Positions 44,345-53,055 of a stretch of DNA of 64,000 nt are shown here, piece after piece (the first letter of the stretch is position 1; the number at the start of each line of letters is the position of its first letter). The position numbers and the translations under genes were made by a program. The notes under the pieces were generated by a model. That model was not told the DNA's origin and did not search any database. It saw nothing but the letters and a program-made list of their open reading frames with translations. The stretch lies in the NCBI GenBank assembly GCA_947598155.1, contig CANQFC010000002.1, positions 124,001-188,000 of the forward strand. The letters run 5' to 3'. This DNA comes from an uncultured Clostridia bacterium. GTDB taxonomy: Bacteria; Bacillota; Clostridia; Oscillospirales; Acutalibacteraceae.

Positions 44345-45874
44345 TTAAAGAATGATTGACGAGCCGTTCATTTCCTCCGGTTTAGCTATGCCCATAATTT
44401 TAAGAATTGTAGGCGCAATATCGCAAAGCTTTCCTCCGTCTTTTAAAGTACAGGGATAATCGCATACAATAAACGGGACGGGATTAGTTGTATGCGCTGT
44501 AAACGGCGAGCCGTCTTCCTCATACATTTTGTCCGCGTTGCCGTGATCGGCGGTAATCAGAAGAACGCCGCCGACTTCGTGAACAGCCTCGTAAAGCGTT
44601 CCGACGCAAGCGTCAACTGCTTCAACCGCTTTTACGGCCGCATCAAACACACCCGTATGGCCTACCATATCGCAGTTAGCAAAATTCAGGATTATAACAT
44701 CGTATTTTCCGCTTCTAACGGCATTGTTGACCTTTTCGGATACCTCGTAAGCGCTCATTTCAGGCTTTAAGTCATATGTTGAAACCTTCGGGGAATTAAC
44801 GAGTATTCTGTCTTCGCCTTCATACTGCGCCTCAACGCCTCCGTTGAAGAAAAACGTTACGTGCGCGTACTTTTCTGTCTCGGCAATTCTGAGCTGTTTA
44901 AGCCCCAATGAGGAAATATATTCGCCCATTGTGTTTTTTAGGGACTGCGGTTTAAACGCAACCGATACATTCGGCATCGCCGCGTCATACTGAGTCATAC
45001 ATACGTAAGTTACGGGGAAATATTCCCTTTCAAATCCCTTAAAATCAGGGTCTACAAATGTTCTTGTAATTTCTCTTGCTCTGTCGGGACGGAAATTAAA
45101 GAATACTACGCTGTCATTTGCGCCTATTCTGCCCTCGTTTTCAAGGCACACCGTAGGTTCAATAAACTCGTCGGTTATATTTTTACCGTCTGAGTCAATC
45201 TTTTCATAGCTTTCCTCAATGGCCTTGACCGGGTCGTTTGTCTTTATTCCTACGCCGTTTACAAGCGCGTTGTATGCCCTTGAAACACGCTCCCAACGGT
45301 TGTCTCTATCCATGGCATAAAATCTGCCTATGACAGTAGCAACCTTACCTACGCCGATTTCATTGAGCTTTGCAACGGCCTCTCTGACATAATCTTTGCC
45401 GCTTGTAGGCGGAACGTCTCTTCCGTCCATGATGCAGTGAAGATAAACCTTATTAAGCCCCATTCTCTTGGCGAGTTCAACAATCGCCCAAGCGTGGCTG
45501 TTATGGCTGTGAACTCCGCCGTCGCTCATAAGGCCCATAAGGTGAAGAGACGTGCCGTTGTCAATCGCCGATTGAACCGCATTTCTTAGAACATCGTTCT
45601 GAAAGAAATCGCCGTCCTCAATAGATTTTGTAATTCTTGTAAGCTCTTGATAGACAACTCTGCCCGCGCCTATATTTGTATGGCCTACCTCGGAATTGCC
45701 CATCTGACCGTCGGGAAGACCTACATCCATACCCGAAGCGCCGATATAAGTCATCGGAAAATCAGCCGTTAACCTATCAAGATTAGGAGTATTAGCGGCA
45801 GCGATAGCGTTGCCGTAATCGGAGGGATTCTTTCCGAATCCGTCCATAATACATAAAACCACAGGTTTTTTCAT
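44345..45874 (-). CDS. gpmI: 2,3-bisphosphoglycerate-independent phosphoglycerate mutase
   Basis: Interconverts 3- and 2-phosphoglycerate using two Mn ions and a phosphoserine. The 509-residue protein has VVLCIMDGFGKNP, DGQMGNSEVGHTNIGAG with the catalytic Ser, HCIMDGRDVPP, RFYAMDRDNRWERV, NFANCDMVGHTG and ITADHGNADKM. The ATG at 45874 follows AAGGTG by 9 bases; an in-frame GTG at 45886 overlaps that site. Last gene of the operon. Confidence 0.96.
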   Translation of the reverse strand: MKKPVVLCIMDGFGKNPSDYGNAIAAANTPNLDRLTADFPMTYIGASGMDVGLPDGQMGNSEVGHTNIGAGRVVYQELTRITKSIEDGDFFQNDVLRNAVQSAIDNGTSLHLMGLMSDGGVHSHNSHAWAIVELAKRMGLNKVYLHCIMDGRDVPPTSGKDYVREAVAKLNEIGVGKVATVIGRFYAMDRDNRWERVSRAYNALVNGVGIKTNDPVKAIEESYEKIDSDGKNITDEFIEPTVCLENEGRIGANDSVVFFNFRPDRAREITRTFVDPDFKGFEREYFPVTYVCMTQYDAAMPNVSVAFKPQSLKNTMGEYISSLGLKQLRIAETEKYAHVTFFFNGGVEAQYEGEDRILVNSPKVSTYDLKPEMSAYEVSEKVNNAVRSGKYDVIILNFANCDMVGHTGVFDAAVKAVEAVDACVGTLYEAVHEVGGVLLITADHGNADKMYEEDGSPFTAHTTNPVPFIVCDYPCTLKDGGKLCDIAPTILKIMGIAKPEEMNGSSIIL

Positions 45875-45898
45875 AGAAGTATTCACCTTGAAATAATA

Positions 45899-46666
45899 TT
45901 ATTTGGAAGCAGCCTTTACAATTACCGAAAAGTCCTCGGCTTTAAGTGAAGCGCCGCCGATAAGTCCGCCGTCGACATTTACCTTTGAAACAAGCTCATC
46001 GGCATTCTTGGAGTTCATTGAACCGCCGTACTGAACTGTAACCGTTTCTGCGGCGTCTTCGCCGTAAGCCTCTGCAATAGCGGCGCGGACAAAGCCGTTG
46101 CCTTCATCGGCCTGGTCTGCTGTGGCAGTAACGCCTGTGCCGATAGCCCAAACGGGTTCATAAGCGATAATTATGTTTTTAAGCTGTTCTTTGCTTACAT
46201 TGGTAAGAGCCATTTTTGTCTGATATTTTAAAAGTGTTTCGGTGTAGCCTAATTCTCTCTGCTCAAGCGTTTCGCCTACGCAAACAATAGCCTTAAACCC
46301 GGCGTTTACCGCCGCAAGAGTGCGAAGATTAACGGTCTGGTCGGTTTCGCCGAAATACTGTCTTCTCTCGCTGTGGCCGATAACCACGTACTCAACGCCT
46401 GCCTCTTTAAGCATATCAGCGGAAACCTCGCCGGTATATGCTCCCGAAGATTTAAAATGCACATTTTCGGCGCCTATTTTTATATTTGAGCCCTTAGCCG
46501 CCTCAACTGCCGCAGGAATGTCAATGTAAGGAACACAGAGGACAACGTCGCAATCGGCGTCGGCGACAAGCGGTTTCATTTCATTGATAAGCGCAGTTGT
46601 TTCAGAAGGCGTTTTGTTCATTTTCCAGTTACCTGCAATAACTGCTTTGCGAACTGATTTTTTCAT
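45899..46666 (-). CDS. tpiA: Triosephosphate isomerase
   Basis: The 255-residue TIM-barrel enzyme has AGNWKMNK with the catalytic Lys, GHSERRQYF with the catalytic His, AYEPVWAIGTG with the catalytic Glu, and the phosphate-binding QYGGSMN and DGGLIGGASL. AGGAG lies 8 bases before the ATG. It sits between pgk and gpmI. Confidence 0.98.
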   Translation of the reverse strand: MKKSVRKAVIAGNWKMNKTPSETTALINEMKPLVADADCDVVLCVPYIDIPAAVEAAKGSNIKIGAENVHFKSSGAYTGEVSADMLKEAGVEYVVIGHSERRQYFGETDQTVNLRTLAAVNAGFKAIVCVGETLEQRELGYTETLLKYQTKMALTNVSKEQLKNIIIAYEPVWAIGTGVTATADQADEGNGFVRAAIAEAYGEDAAETVTVQYGGSMNSKNADELVSKVNVDGGLIGGASLKAEDFSVIVKAASK

Positions 46667-46697
46667 ATTTGTTTCTCCTATTCATAATTGCATAATT

Positions 46698-46723
46698 GCA
46701 GGTGAGCATAAAAGCCCACCTGC
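46698..46723 (-). other. Intercistronic hairpin between pgk and tpiA
   Basis: GCAGGTG and CACCTGC form a perfect 7-bp stem around a 12-base loop in the 71-base gap between pgk and tpiA. No T-tract follows on the minus strand, so it is not a standard terminator; an RNA-stability or processing role is possible. A short tandem CATAATTG repeat lies beside it at 46683-46698. Confidence 0.5.
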
Positions 46724-46737
46724 AAAAATTTAATATA

Positions 46738-47934
46738 TTATTCCTTTTCGTTGAGAGCGGCGATGCCGGGAAGCTCCTTGCCCTCAAGATATTCAAGCGA
46801 CGCTCCGCCGCCTGTTGAGATGTGAGACATCTTGTCGGCAAAGCCGAGTTTCTGAATAGCGGCAGCAGAGTCACCGCCGCCGATGATTGAAATCGCGTTG
46901 CTGTCCGCAATAGCTTTTGCAACCGCAACAGTACCGGCCGCAAAGTTTTCCCACTCGGAAACGCCCATAGGTCCGTTCCAAATTACGGTGCCGGCGTCTT
47001 TAACGGCGTCTGCAAACAATTTTTGAGTAGCAGGGCCTATGTCAAGCCCCATCCAACCGTCGGGAATTTCATCTGAATTTACGGTCATAGCCTCCGTATC
47101 TTCTTTGTATTCCTTACCGACCTTGTTGTCAATGGGAATAAGGAATTTAACGCCTTTCGTCTCAGCTTTTTCCATCATTTCTTTCGCAAGGTCAATTTTA
47201 TCCGCCTCAAGCAGTGAATTTCCTATCTGATGGCCCAAAGCTTTCATAAACGTATATGCCATACCGCCGCCTACAATAAGAGTGTCGCACTTGTCAATAA
47301 GGTTTGTTATAACGCCGATTTTATCGGAAACCTTAGCACCGCCGAGAATGGCGACAAGAGGCCTTTTCGGGTTTTCAAGAGCGCCGCCGATAAACTGAAT
47401 CTCTTTCTGAATAAGATAACCGCAGGCCGCGGGAAGATAATCCGCAACGCCTGTTGTTGAAGAATGAGCTCTGTGAGCGGAACCGAATGCGTCGTTTACA
47501 TACAAATCCGCAAGTGAAGCAAATTTCTTTGAAAGCTCAGGGTCGTTTTTGGTTTCGCCAGGTTCAAACCTTACATTTTCAAGAAGAAGAACTTCGCCTT
47601 CTTTTAAATCGGCGGCAAGCTTTTGTGCGCTCTCGCCTACTACGTCGTCGGCCATTTTTACTTCCTGACCCAAAAGCTCTGAAAGCCTTGCGGCGACGGG
47701 TTTCATTGAAAATTCGGGATTAACCTCGCCCTTAGGACGGCCCAAATGGGAGCAAAGTATAACTTTTGCGCCGTTGTCAATAAGATATTTGATTGTAGGT
47801 AACGAAGCGACTATTCTTTTATCGCTTGTTATTACTCCGTTTTCCATTTTTACGTTGAAGTCGCAGCGAACAAGAACTTTCTTGCCTTTTACGTCAAAAT
47901 CTTCAACTGTCATTTTGTTCAATGCACTGCTCAT
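46738..47934 (-). CDS. pgk: Phosphoglycerate kinase
   Basis: ATP-forming glycolytic kinase. The 398-residue protein has [65 protein letters not shown] and [13 protein letters not shown]. The ATG at 47934 has AAGGA about 9 bases upstream; a longer frame adds six residues. First gene of pgk-tpiA-gpmI; no gap gene is in the window. Confidence 0.97.
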   Translation of the reverse strand: MSSALNKMTVEDFDVKGKKVLVRCDFNVKMENGVITSDKRIVASLPTIKYLIDNGAKVILCSHLGRPKGEVNPEFSMKPVAARLSELLGQEVKMADDVVGESAQKLAADLKEGEVLLLENVRFEPGETKNDPELSKKFASLADLYVNDAFGSAHRAHSSTTGVADYLPAACGYLIQKEIQFIGGALENPKRPLVAILGGAKVSDKIGVITNLIDKCDTLIVGGGMAYTFMKALGHQIGNSLLEADKIDLAKEMMEKAETKGVKFLIPIDNKVGKEYKEDTEAMTVNSDEIPDGWMGLDIGPATQKLFADAVKDAGTVIWNGPMGVSEWENFAAGTVAVAKAIADSNAISIIGGGDSAAAIQKLGFADKMSHISTGGGASLEYLEGKELPGIAALNEKE

Positions 47935-47968
47935 TGGATTTCTTCCTTTCAAAATAATTTTCTTTGAT

Positions 47969-47997
47969 ATTTTATACTACTTACGCGCGTTTTTCAA
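47969..47997 (-). promoter_or_regulatory. Sigma-A promoter of pgk-tpiA-gpmI
   Basis: -35 TTGAAA (47992-47997), 17-base spacer, -10 TAAAAT (47969-47974), minus strand, about 30 bases before the pgk ATG. Confidence 0.68.
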
Positions 47998-48023
47998 GAG
48001 TATTGGAAAAATTTGTTAAAAGT

Positions 48024-49028
48024 TTATCGCTTTTCACCATCATAGGCGGCCAAAACGGATTTGCTTTTATTTATTATCATATTTCTCAACTCGTTCGGAG
48101 TTCGGACTGTAATTGCGTCGCCGTACTGCATAATTTTTGAGGCAAGACCCTGAGTGACTGCCAAATTAAGTCTTGCCGTAAAAGAATTGCCGTCGTATGG
48201 GAATATTTTTGTTTTTTCACCGAATTCATCAAGTATTTCTTCTATAATTTCATTTTTGCAAATCAGCTCAACCGGCTTAATATCGCCGGAAAACATTGAA
48301 AGGTGCTTGTTGCTGTAATCAGCCGCGTCAAAGCGAAGAGTATAAGTCGAAACTTCAGAAAAATGTCTTGCTCTGGTTTCGGTCGCGGCAACGCTTTTAA
48401 TTCTGTCAATACGAAGATGAATAAGGTTATCGTAATCGGTGTGATTGCCGACAAGATAATAATGGTCGTTCGCCCAAATAAGACAGTACGGGTTAACGGT
48501 TAGCTTTTTTTCCTCATAATGCGGTTTAACATCGTCGGAAATTTTGCGTTTTCGGTATATGACCTCAACCTGTTTATTTGATATAATCGCGTCGTGAAGC
48601 TCGTTGATTGTGTAAAACAGATTTTCATTGTTTCTTTTGTTTCTGTTATCAATATAAACCTGTTTTATAATCTTTGAATACTGATATTTGCTCGCGTATT
48701 TCCCAAACTTTTCCAAAAGCGCCTTAGTTTTTTTGGCGGAAATAAAATCCGCCGACTGCACCGCGTCAATAAGTACGCGTATTTCAGGCAATTCAAATTC
48801 ACGCGATGCCATAAAAAAGCCTTTTTTTGTGCCGGCCTTGACAATATCGTATCCGTAATCAGAAAGCGATTCAATACAGTCGTAAACGGTTTTTCGCTCG
48901 CAAGAAACGCCGTATTCGCTCTCTAACAATGATATAATATCCGTTGAGTTGAGAGGATGCTCTTCATCGGAATAGGCAGAGAGAATATCCCGTATATACA
49001 AAAGTCGCAATTTGGAATTAGCAGTCAT
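48024..49028 (-). CDS. WYL-domain transcriptional regulator
   Basis: A 334-residue protein with an N-terminal winged helix-turn-helix (about residues 8-70, with LNSTDIISLLESEYGVSCERKTVYDCI) and a WYL domain from about 140 to 230 (VEVIYRKRKI, KLTVNPYCLIWANDHYYLVG, HLRIDRI). WYL proteins are ligand-responsive DNA-binding regulators; the ligand is unknown here. Its ATG lies one base after the GH2 glycosidase stop codon, so the two are co-transcribed and it may control that gene in response to a sugar. Confidence 0.88.
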   Translation of the reverse strand: MTANSKLRLLYIRDILSAYSDEEHPLNSTDIISLLESEYGVSCERKTVYDCIESLSDYGYDIVKAGTKKGFFMASREFELPEIRVLIDAVQSADFISAKKTKALLEKFGKYASKYQYSKIIKQVYIDNRNKRNNENLFYTINELHDAIISNKQVEVIYRKRKISDDVKPHYEEKKLTVNPYCLIWANDHYYLVGNHTDYDNLIHLRIDRIKSVAATETRARHFSEVSTYTLRFDAADYSNKHLSMFSGDIKPVELICKNEIIEEILDEFGEKTKIFPYDGNSFTARLNLAVTQGLASKIMQYGDAITVRTPNELRNMIINKSKSVLAAYDGEKR

Positions 49029-49029
49029 A

Positions 49030-50802
49030 TTATTTCACAAAATCCATTCTTTTATTTATTTCCATAAGCACTTTCTCATCTATCTTTATGTGCTCTCTGT
49101 CGTAAGTCATAATGCCGTTAAGCTCATTTTCAACATCACTTACCTGAGTATACACCGTGGCGCACAAGCCCTTTTCTATCAGCGGAATAACCTGCTTTTC
49201 GTGAAGCCTTTTATAGGCTGACGAAAGCGTATCCTTATTTTTGAATTTAAGATACAGTCCGAAAGGCCTGTCGTTTGACCAAGTGTGACCCGTCATACTG
49301 CACTGATAGCCGCCGTATTCAGAAATAACAAAAATACGGTTGTCCTTTTTGTTTATATGCTGAGGAATAGGCACAACGTATTTATGCATACTGTTGCAGT
49401 CGCCCGCACCCTGGTCATACCATCCGCTTGCGTGGTCAACAAGACGCGTTTTATCAAATGATTTAACAGCGTTGGCAATTTGCACGGAGTCAAACTGACC
49501 CCACCCCTCGTTAAACGGAACCCACATACATATGCAGGTATGGTTGTAAAGCTGATTTAAAAGCTCGTTTAACTCACGCTTAAAATCATCTCTCGCTTCT
49601 TTTTTGTCGCGGTTGAATATTTTATAATTATCGTCTTTAACGTGAACGCCGATAAACGGAAGCATTCCCGCGTAAAAATCGCCTATGTAAGCGCCACCGC
49701 TAATCATATCCTGCCAAACGAGCATACCGAGCCTGTCGCAATGGTAATACCAACGGTCAAGTTCAAGCTTAATATGCTTGCGAAGCATATTAAATCCAAG
49801 CCTTTTAACGGTTTCTATGTCGTAAATCATCGCCTCGTCACTTGGCGGAGTAAGACCGCCGTCCGACCAATACCCTTGGTCGAGAAGACCGCGCTGAAAA
49901 TACGGTTCGTTATTTAGCATAAATCTTTTAACGCCGTATTTGTCCTTGCCGATTGAGAATTTTCTCATTCCGACATAGCTGTAAACCGTATCTGTAACTT
50001 TACCGTCGCAAATAAGCTCTAATTTTAATGTGTAAAGGAACGGAGTTTCAGGTGACCAAAGGTTAATTGAGTCAAAGTAAATTTTTCCGTCAAGGGGAAT
50101 TGTTTGCTCAGCGGCCGTTTCACCTGAATCGTCATCAGTAACGGTAACCTTGAGCGAACAGTCGTATTCACCTGAAACAGTCGCTTTAACTGAAAGAGAT
50201 TTTTCGTCAATATCGGGGGTTAAGCGAAGCTTTTGAATGTGGCACGGTTCAACGGCCTCAATCCAAACCGGCTGCCAGATACCGGATGTTGCCGTGTACC
50301 AAATGCCCTTTGGCTCTAAAATCTGCTTTCCCCTTTGCTGCCAGCCAGCGTCTGTCGGGTCGTAAACGCAAACGGTAAGCTCATTTTCTCCGTCAATTAA
50401 AAAGTCGGTAATGTCAAATGAAAAAGCGCAGTAACCGCCGGAGTGAGAGCCAACAAACGATTTGTTAACATAAATTTTGCACTGCCAATCGACAGCGGAA
50501 AAATTTAAAACGGTATGTAACCCCTTAAAGGAATCCGGAACTGTAAATAATTTTCTGTACCAAAGCCTTTTAGCCGGCATAAGCGCTTTTTCAACGCCGG
50601 AAAGCATAGATTCTATTGCAAAAGGAACGACAATTTCGCCGTCAAAGGTGTCTGCCCACTCGCAGGAGGCGTCTTTAATCGCATAGTCGTAAACGCCGTT
50701 GAGAGAAAGCCAGTTTTTGCGTTCCATTTGCGGACGTGGATATTCAGGCAGCGGAGCGTTCCTGTCAACTGTATCGGTCCATCTTGTTTTCATAAATCCC
50801 AT
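49030..50802 (-). CDS. Glycoside hydrolase family 2 protein
   Basis: A 590-residue intracellular GH2 enzyme (no signal peptide). It has the sugar-binding jelly roll (about residues 30-180, with WYRKLFTVPDSFKG, VDWQCKIYVN), an Ig-like domain and a TIM-barrel catalytic domain with acid/base E432 in WVPFNEGWGQFD and nucleophile E495 in VISEYGGYQ. Activity could be beta-galactosidase, beta-glucuronidase or beta-mannosidase; motifs alone do not decide. The ATG at 50802 has GGAGGG 7 bases upstream; a TTG further up lies inside that site. It is followed directly by a WYL regulator. Confidence 0.9.
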   Translation of the reverse strand: MGFMKTRWTDTVDRNAPLPEYPRPQMERKNWLSLNGVYDYAIKDASCEWADTFDGEIVVPFAIESMLSGVEKALMPAKRLWYRKLFTVPDSFKGLHTVLNFSAVDWQCKIYVNKSFVGSHSGGYCAFSFDITDFLIDGENELTVCVYDPTDAGWQQRGKQILEPKGIWYTATSGIWQPVWIEAVEPCHIQKLRLTPDIDEKSLSVKATVSGEYDCSLKVTVTDDDSGETAAEQTIPLDGKIYFDSINLWSPETPFLYTLKLELICDGKVTDTVYSYVGMRKFSIGKDKYGVKRFMLNNEPYFQRGLLDQGYWSDGGLTPPSDEAMIYDIETVKRLGFNMLRKHIKLELDRWYYHCDRLGMLVWQDMISGGAYIGDFYAGMLPFIGVHVKDDNYKIFNRDKKEARDDFKRELNELLNQLYNHTCICMWVPFNEGWGQFDSVQIANAVKSFDKTRLVDHASGWYDQGAGDCNSMHKYVVPIPQHINKKDNRIFVISEYGGYQCSMTGHTWSNDRPFGLYLKFKNKDTLSSAYKRLHEKQVIPLIEKGLCATVYTQVSDVENELNGIMTYDREHIKIDEKVLMEINKRMDFVK

Positions 50803-50832
50803 AATTTTGCCCTCCAAACATTATTTACATTT

Positions 50833-50861
50833 ATTTTATACCAAAAAATGTCATTTGTCTA
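50833..50861 (-). promoter_or_regulatory. Sigma-A promoter of the GH2 gene
   Basis: -35 TAGACA (50856-50861), 17-base spacer, -10 TAAAAT (50833-50838), minus strand. Its -35 box abuts the -35 box of the divergent tRNA promoter. Confidence 0.6.
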
Positions 50862-50890
50862 TTGAAAAATAGGATTTTTTTTGTTATAAT
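50862..50890 (+). promoter_or_regulatory. Sigma-A promoter of tRNA-Leu
   Basis: -35 TTGAAA (50862-50867), 17-base spacer, consensus -10 TATAAT (50885-50890), plus strand, about 55 bases before the mature tRNA 5' end. Confidence 0.78.
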
Positions 50891-50945
50891 CCATTTGTAT
50901 TTTACCGACTTTGTTAAGACGGCAAGCTCATTATGAATTAAATAT

Positions 50946-51028
50946 GCAGGTATGGTGGAATTGGCAGACACGCAAGATTTAGGATCTTGTGCGAAAGCGT
51001 GCAGGTTCAAGTCCTGTTACCTGCACCA
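50946..51028 (+). tRNA. tRNA-Leu (anticodon UAG)
   Basis: The acceptor stem GCAGGTA (50946-50952) pairs with TACCTGC (51018-51024). The D-arm contains GGAATTGGCAGACAC, the anticodon stem-loop is CAAGATTTAGGATCTTG with anticodon TAG, a short class II variable arm follows, and the T-arm is AGGTTCAAGTCCT. The discriminator A and an encoded CCA end the gene at 51028. It reads CUA and related leucine codons. Confidence 0.97.
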
Positions 51029-51030
51029 AC

Positions 51031-51068
51031 GTCGTTGCGGACTGTATTGTTTGCAACGACTTTTCTTT
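51031..51068 (+). terminator. Terminator of tRNA-Leu
   Basis: GTCGTTGC (51031-51038) pairs with GCAACGAC (51053-51060), followed by TTTTCTTT. Confidence 0.88.
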
Positions 51069-51090
51069 GCTAAAGACTTACGAAAAAACG

Positions 51091-51117
51091 GCCGCCGAAA
51101 TTTTAATTTCCGGCGGC
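51091..51117. terminator. Terminator between tRNA-Leu and the GH36 gene, probably bidirectional
   Basis: GCCGCCG with an AAAT extension pairs with ATTTCCGGCGGC (one bulge). T-tracts follow on both strands (GTTTTTTG on plus, CGTTTTTTCG on minus). It lies 33 bases after the GH36 stop. Confidence 0.85.
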
Positions 51118-51149
51118 TGTTTTTTGTTAAATTCTTATCGGATTTTTGT

Positions 51150-52991
51150 TTACATTTTTTTAAGAAGATAGCATCTTCCCCTGAAATCCGCATCAAGACT
51201 GCTCCCGAATGTCTTTACGATATTGTAGTTTTCAAGATATTTTTCAATCGGCGGATTAGCCGAATTTTTAAAAGTATGCGCTATAAGCAACGCCTCGGTG
51301 TCGGTTTCCCTAAGTACAATCTGCCAGCCCTCCGGGTCGCTGTAATCTTCAACGTTGCAGTCGATTTTACTTGTAAAGCCGTTTTTTATAATATGTTTTA
51401 TTTCATCGTAAAATTTTACGGCCTCAAGCACTATATTCCAGTTTTCCTTCGGTAAATCAAAAATCTCTCCGCTTATGCAAAGGCGGCCCAGAAAGCCTGA
51501 AATAAGGCTAAAATATGTTCTGTAAATATCGTCCCCTGCACGGAGCACCGCCCATATTTGGCTTTGGCACGGTTTAATCACCCTGTGCAGATTTGCGGCG
51601 ATTATGGGAATACTTTTACATTCGTGCGCGTCGGAAAAGCTCGCCATTGAGCAAAGCTCCATTGTTGAGGGCTCAAGCCTGTGGCCGCCGCTTGCACAGT
51701 TTTCTATTACAAGTTCCGGTAAGTGCGCTTTGATACGCCTAAAATAATTTTGGCTTGCAAGAGCATATTGCCTTAGTCCCTCTCCAAGGCTCTCCGCCCC
51801 GTCACAGCCGACTCCTATATTTTCGTTATAGTCAACCTTCAAATAACCGAAATCGTTTTCCCTTAGAAAGCCGATAACCTTTTTGTCAAGATAATTTACG
51901 CACCACTCGTCACGCAAATCAAGGAATCTGTGTTCGGAGACATTGACGGTAACGCCTAAGCGTGAAACCAGATGCTCGGTTTTACCGTAAATTTGAGAAA
52001 GCGGCGCGGCATTTTCCATTTCAAACCATATGCCGGGAATTAAGCCGTATGATTTTATCATATCGCAAACCTGTTTTATGCCATGCGGAAAAAGCTCCTT
52101 GCTCTCGTTCCAGTCGCCAATGGTATCCCACCAATTTTTGCCCTCTTCTTTATACCAGCCGCTGTCTATAACAAGATACCTTATGCCGCTGTCCTGCAAT
52201 TTTACCGCAATTTTTTCAAGCGTTTCTATGGTCGGATTTCCCCAGGAGGTACAGTATTCGTTGAATATAACGGGCAAATCCGCGTCTACGGGAGAAATAT
52301 CCGGGTTTTGCGCCTTAACAAGCTTATCGCAAAGCGTTTCAAAGTCACCCGCCTGCGCTATAACCGCTTTCGGTGTTGTAAAGCTCTCCCCTGGCTCGAT
52401 ATTTTTGCACCAATGCCCATAGTCAAAATCTGCAAGTCCGCCTGCAAGCGTAAGCGGCTCTTTGTAACGGAACAGCTCAATCTGCCAGCTTGACGGGCAA
52501 TAAAGCTCAACGCCTATAAATTCATTTGTCAAGCTGTTTTCCAAAGCCGCAAAAGGAAACCATTTTCTAACCGGCATAGAGCCTATTTGCCCGAATTTTT
52601 CAATCCTTATGCCGTGTCCGCTCCAAGAAGGCTCCATATTAAGCTCGGTAAGCCTTTGGCTTAACAGCTTGCCCTCTGCGCTCCAAAACGATGTTACCCT
52701 GTGTAAGGCGTCGGCGTTTATATTTTCAATACAGAATGAAGAAATCATTTCAAGCGTTGCGGTAAAATCCGAATTGTTCTCAAACACGGTGAAACACTCG
52801 TAAACGCCGTTTTTCTTGATATGATAAGCCGTAATTTTATATCCGTCGCTTGAATTATAAACGCTTTTATCTTCGTCGCAGAAAACAAGTTTGCATTTAC
52901 GGACGCTCTCGCTCTGCGCCATTGAGATGCCGTTTATAAAGTGACCGCCGAAACCGTCGCCCCGAACCTTGAACTGTATTCCGAAATCCAT
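51150..52991 (-). CDS. Glycoside hydrolase family 36-like protein (alpha-galactosidase-like)
   Basis: A 613-residue cytosolic protein with GH36 architecture: an N-terminal beta-sandwich domain, then a TIM barrel with LVIDSGWY, LIPGIWFEMENAAP, the likely nucleophile D387 in YLKVDYN, IENCASGGHR, and the likely acid/base D454 in SFSDAHE. Classical alpha-galactosidases show KWDMN and TSDDTD at these points, so the pocket differs and the substrate may be another alpha-galactoside or alpha-N-acetylgalactosaminide. The ATG at 52991 is preceded by GTGAG; an in-frame GTG at 53003 is possible. An XRE regulator lies 65 bases upstream. Confidence 0.85.
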   Translation of the reverse strand: MDFGIQFKVRGDGFGGHFINGISMAQSESVRKCKLVFCDEDKSVYNSSDGYKITAYHIKKNGVYECFTVFENNSDFTATLEMISSFCIENINADALHRVTSFWSAEGKLLSQRLTELNMEPSWSGHGIRIEKFGQIGSMPVRKWFPFAALENSLTNEFIGVELYCPSSWQIELFRYKEPLTLAGGLADFDYGHWCKNIEPGESFTTPKAVIAQAGDFETLCDKLVKAQNPDISPVDADLPVIFNEYCTSWGNPTIETLEKIAVKLQDSGIRYLVIDSGWYKEEGKNWWDTIGDWNESKELFPHGIKQVCDMIKSYGLIPGIWFEMENAAPLSQIYGKTEHLVSRLGVTVNVSEHRFLDLRDEWCVNYLDKKVIGFLRENDFGYLKVDYNENIGVGCDGAESLGEGLRQYALASQNYFRRIKAHLPELVIENCASGGHRLEPSTMELCSMASFSDAHECKSIPIIAANLHRVIKPCQSQIWAVLRAGDDIYRTYFSLISGFLGRLCISGEIFDLPKENWNIVLEAVKFYDEIKHIIKNGFTSKIDCNVEDYSDPEGWQIVLRETDTEALLIAHTFKNSANPPIEKYLENYNIVKTFGSSLDADFRGRCYLLKKM

Positions 52992-53055
52992 AATTTTTCT
53001 CACTTTTTAACAATATTTAAAAATATAATAACACAATTATTTTATAAATCAAATA

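Noticed and set aside
50952-51455. Plus-strand open frame starting MVELADTQDLG
   Set aside because: It begins inside tRNA-Leu and runs through two terminators into the antisense of the GH36 gene. This peptide is a well-known artefact of translating tRNA-Leu.
48024-53003. Carbohydrate genes around tRNA-Leu as an integrated island
   Set aside because: The tRNA 3' end is intact, no duplicated tRNA fragment or integrase is visible, and by eye base and codon use look like the neighbours.
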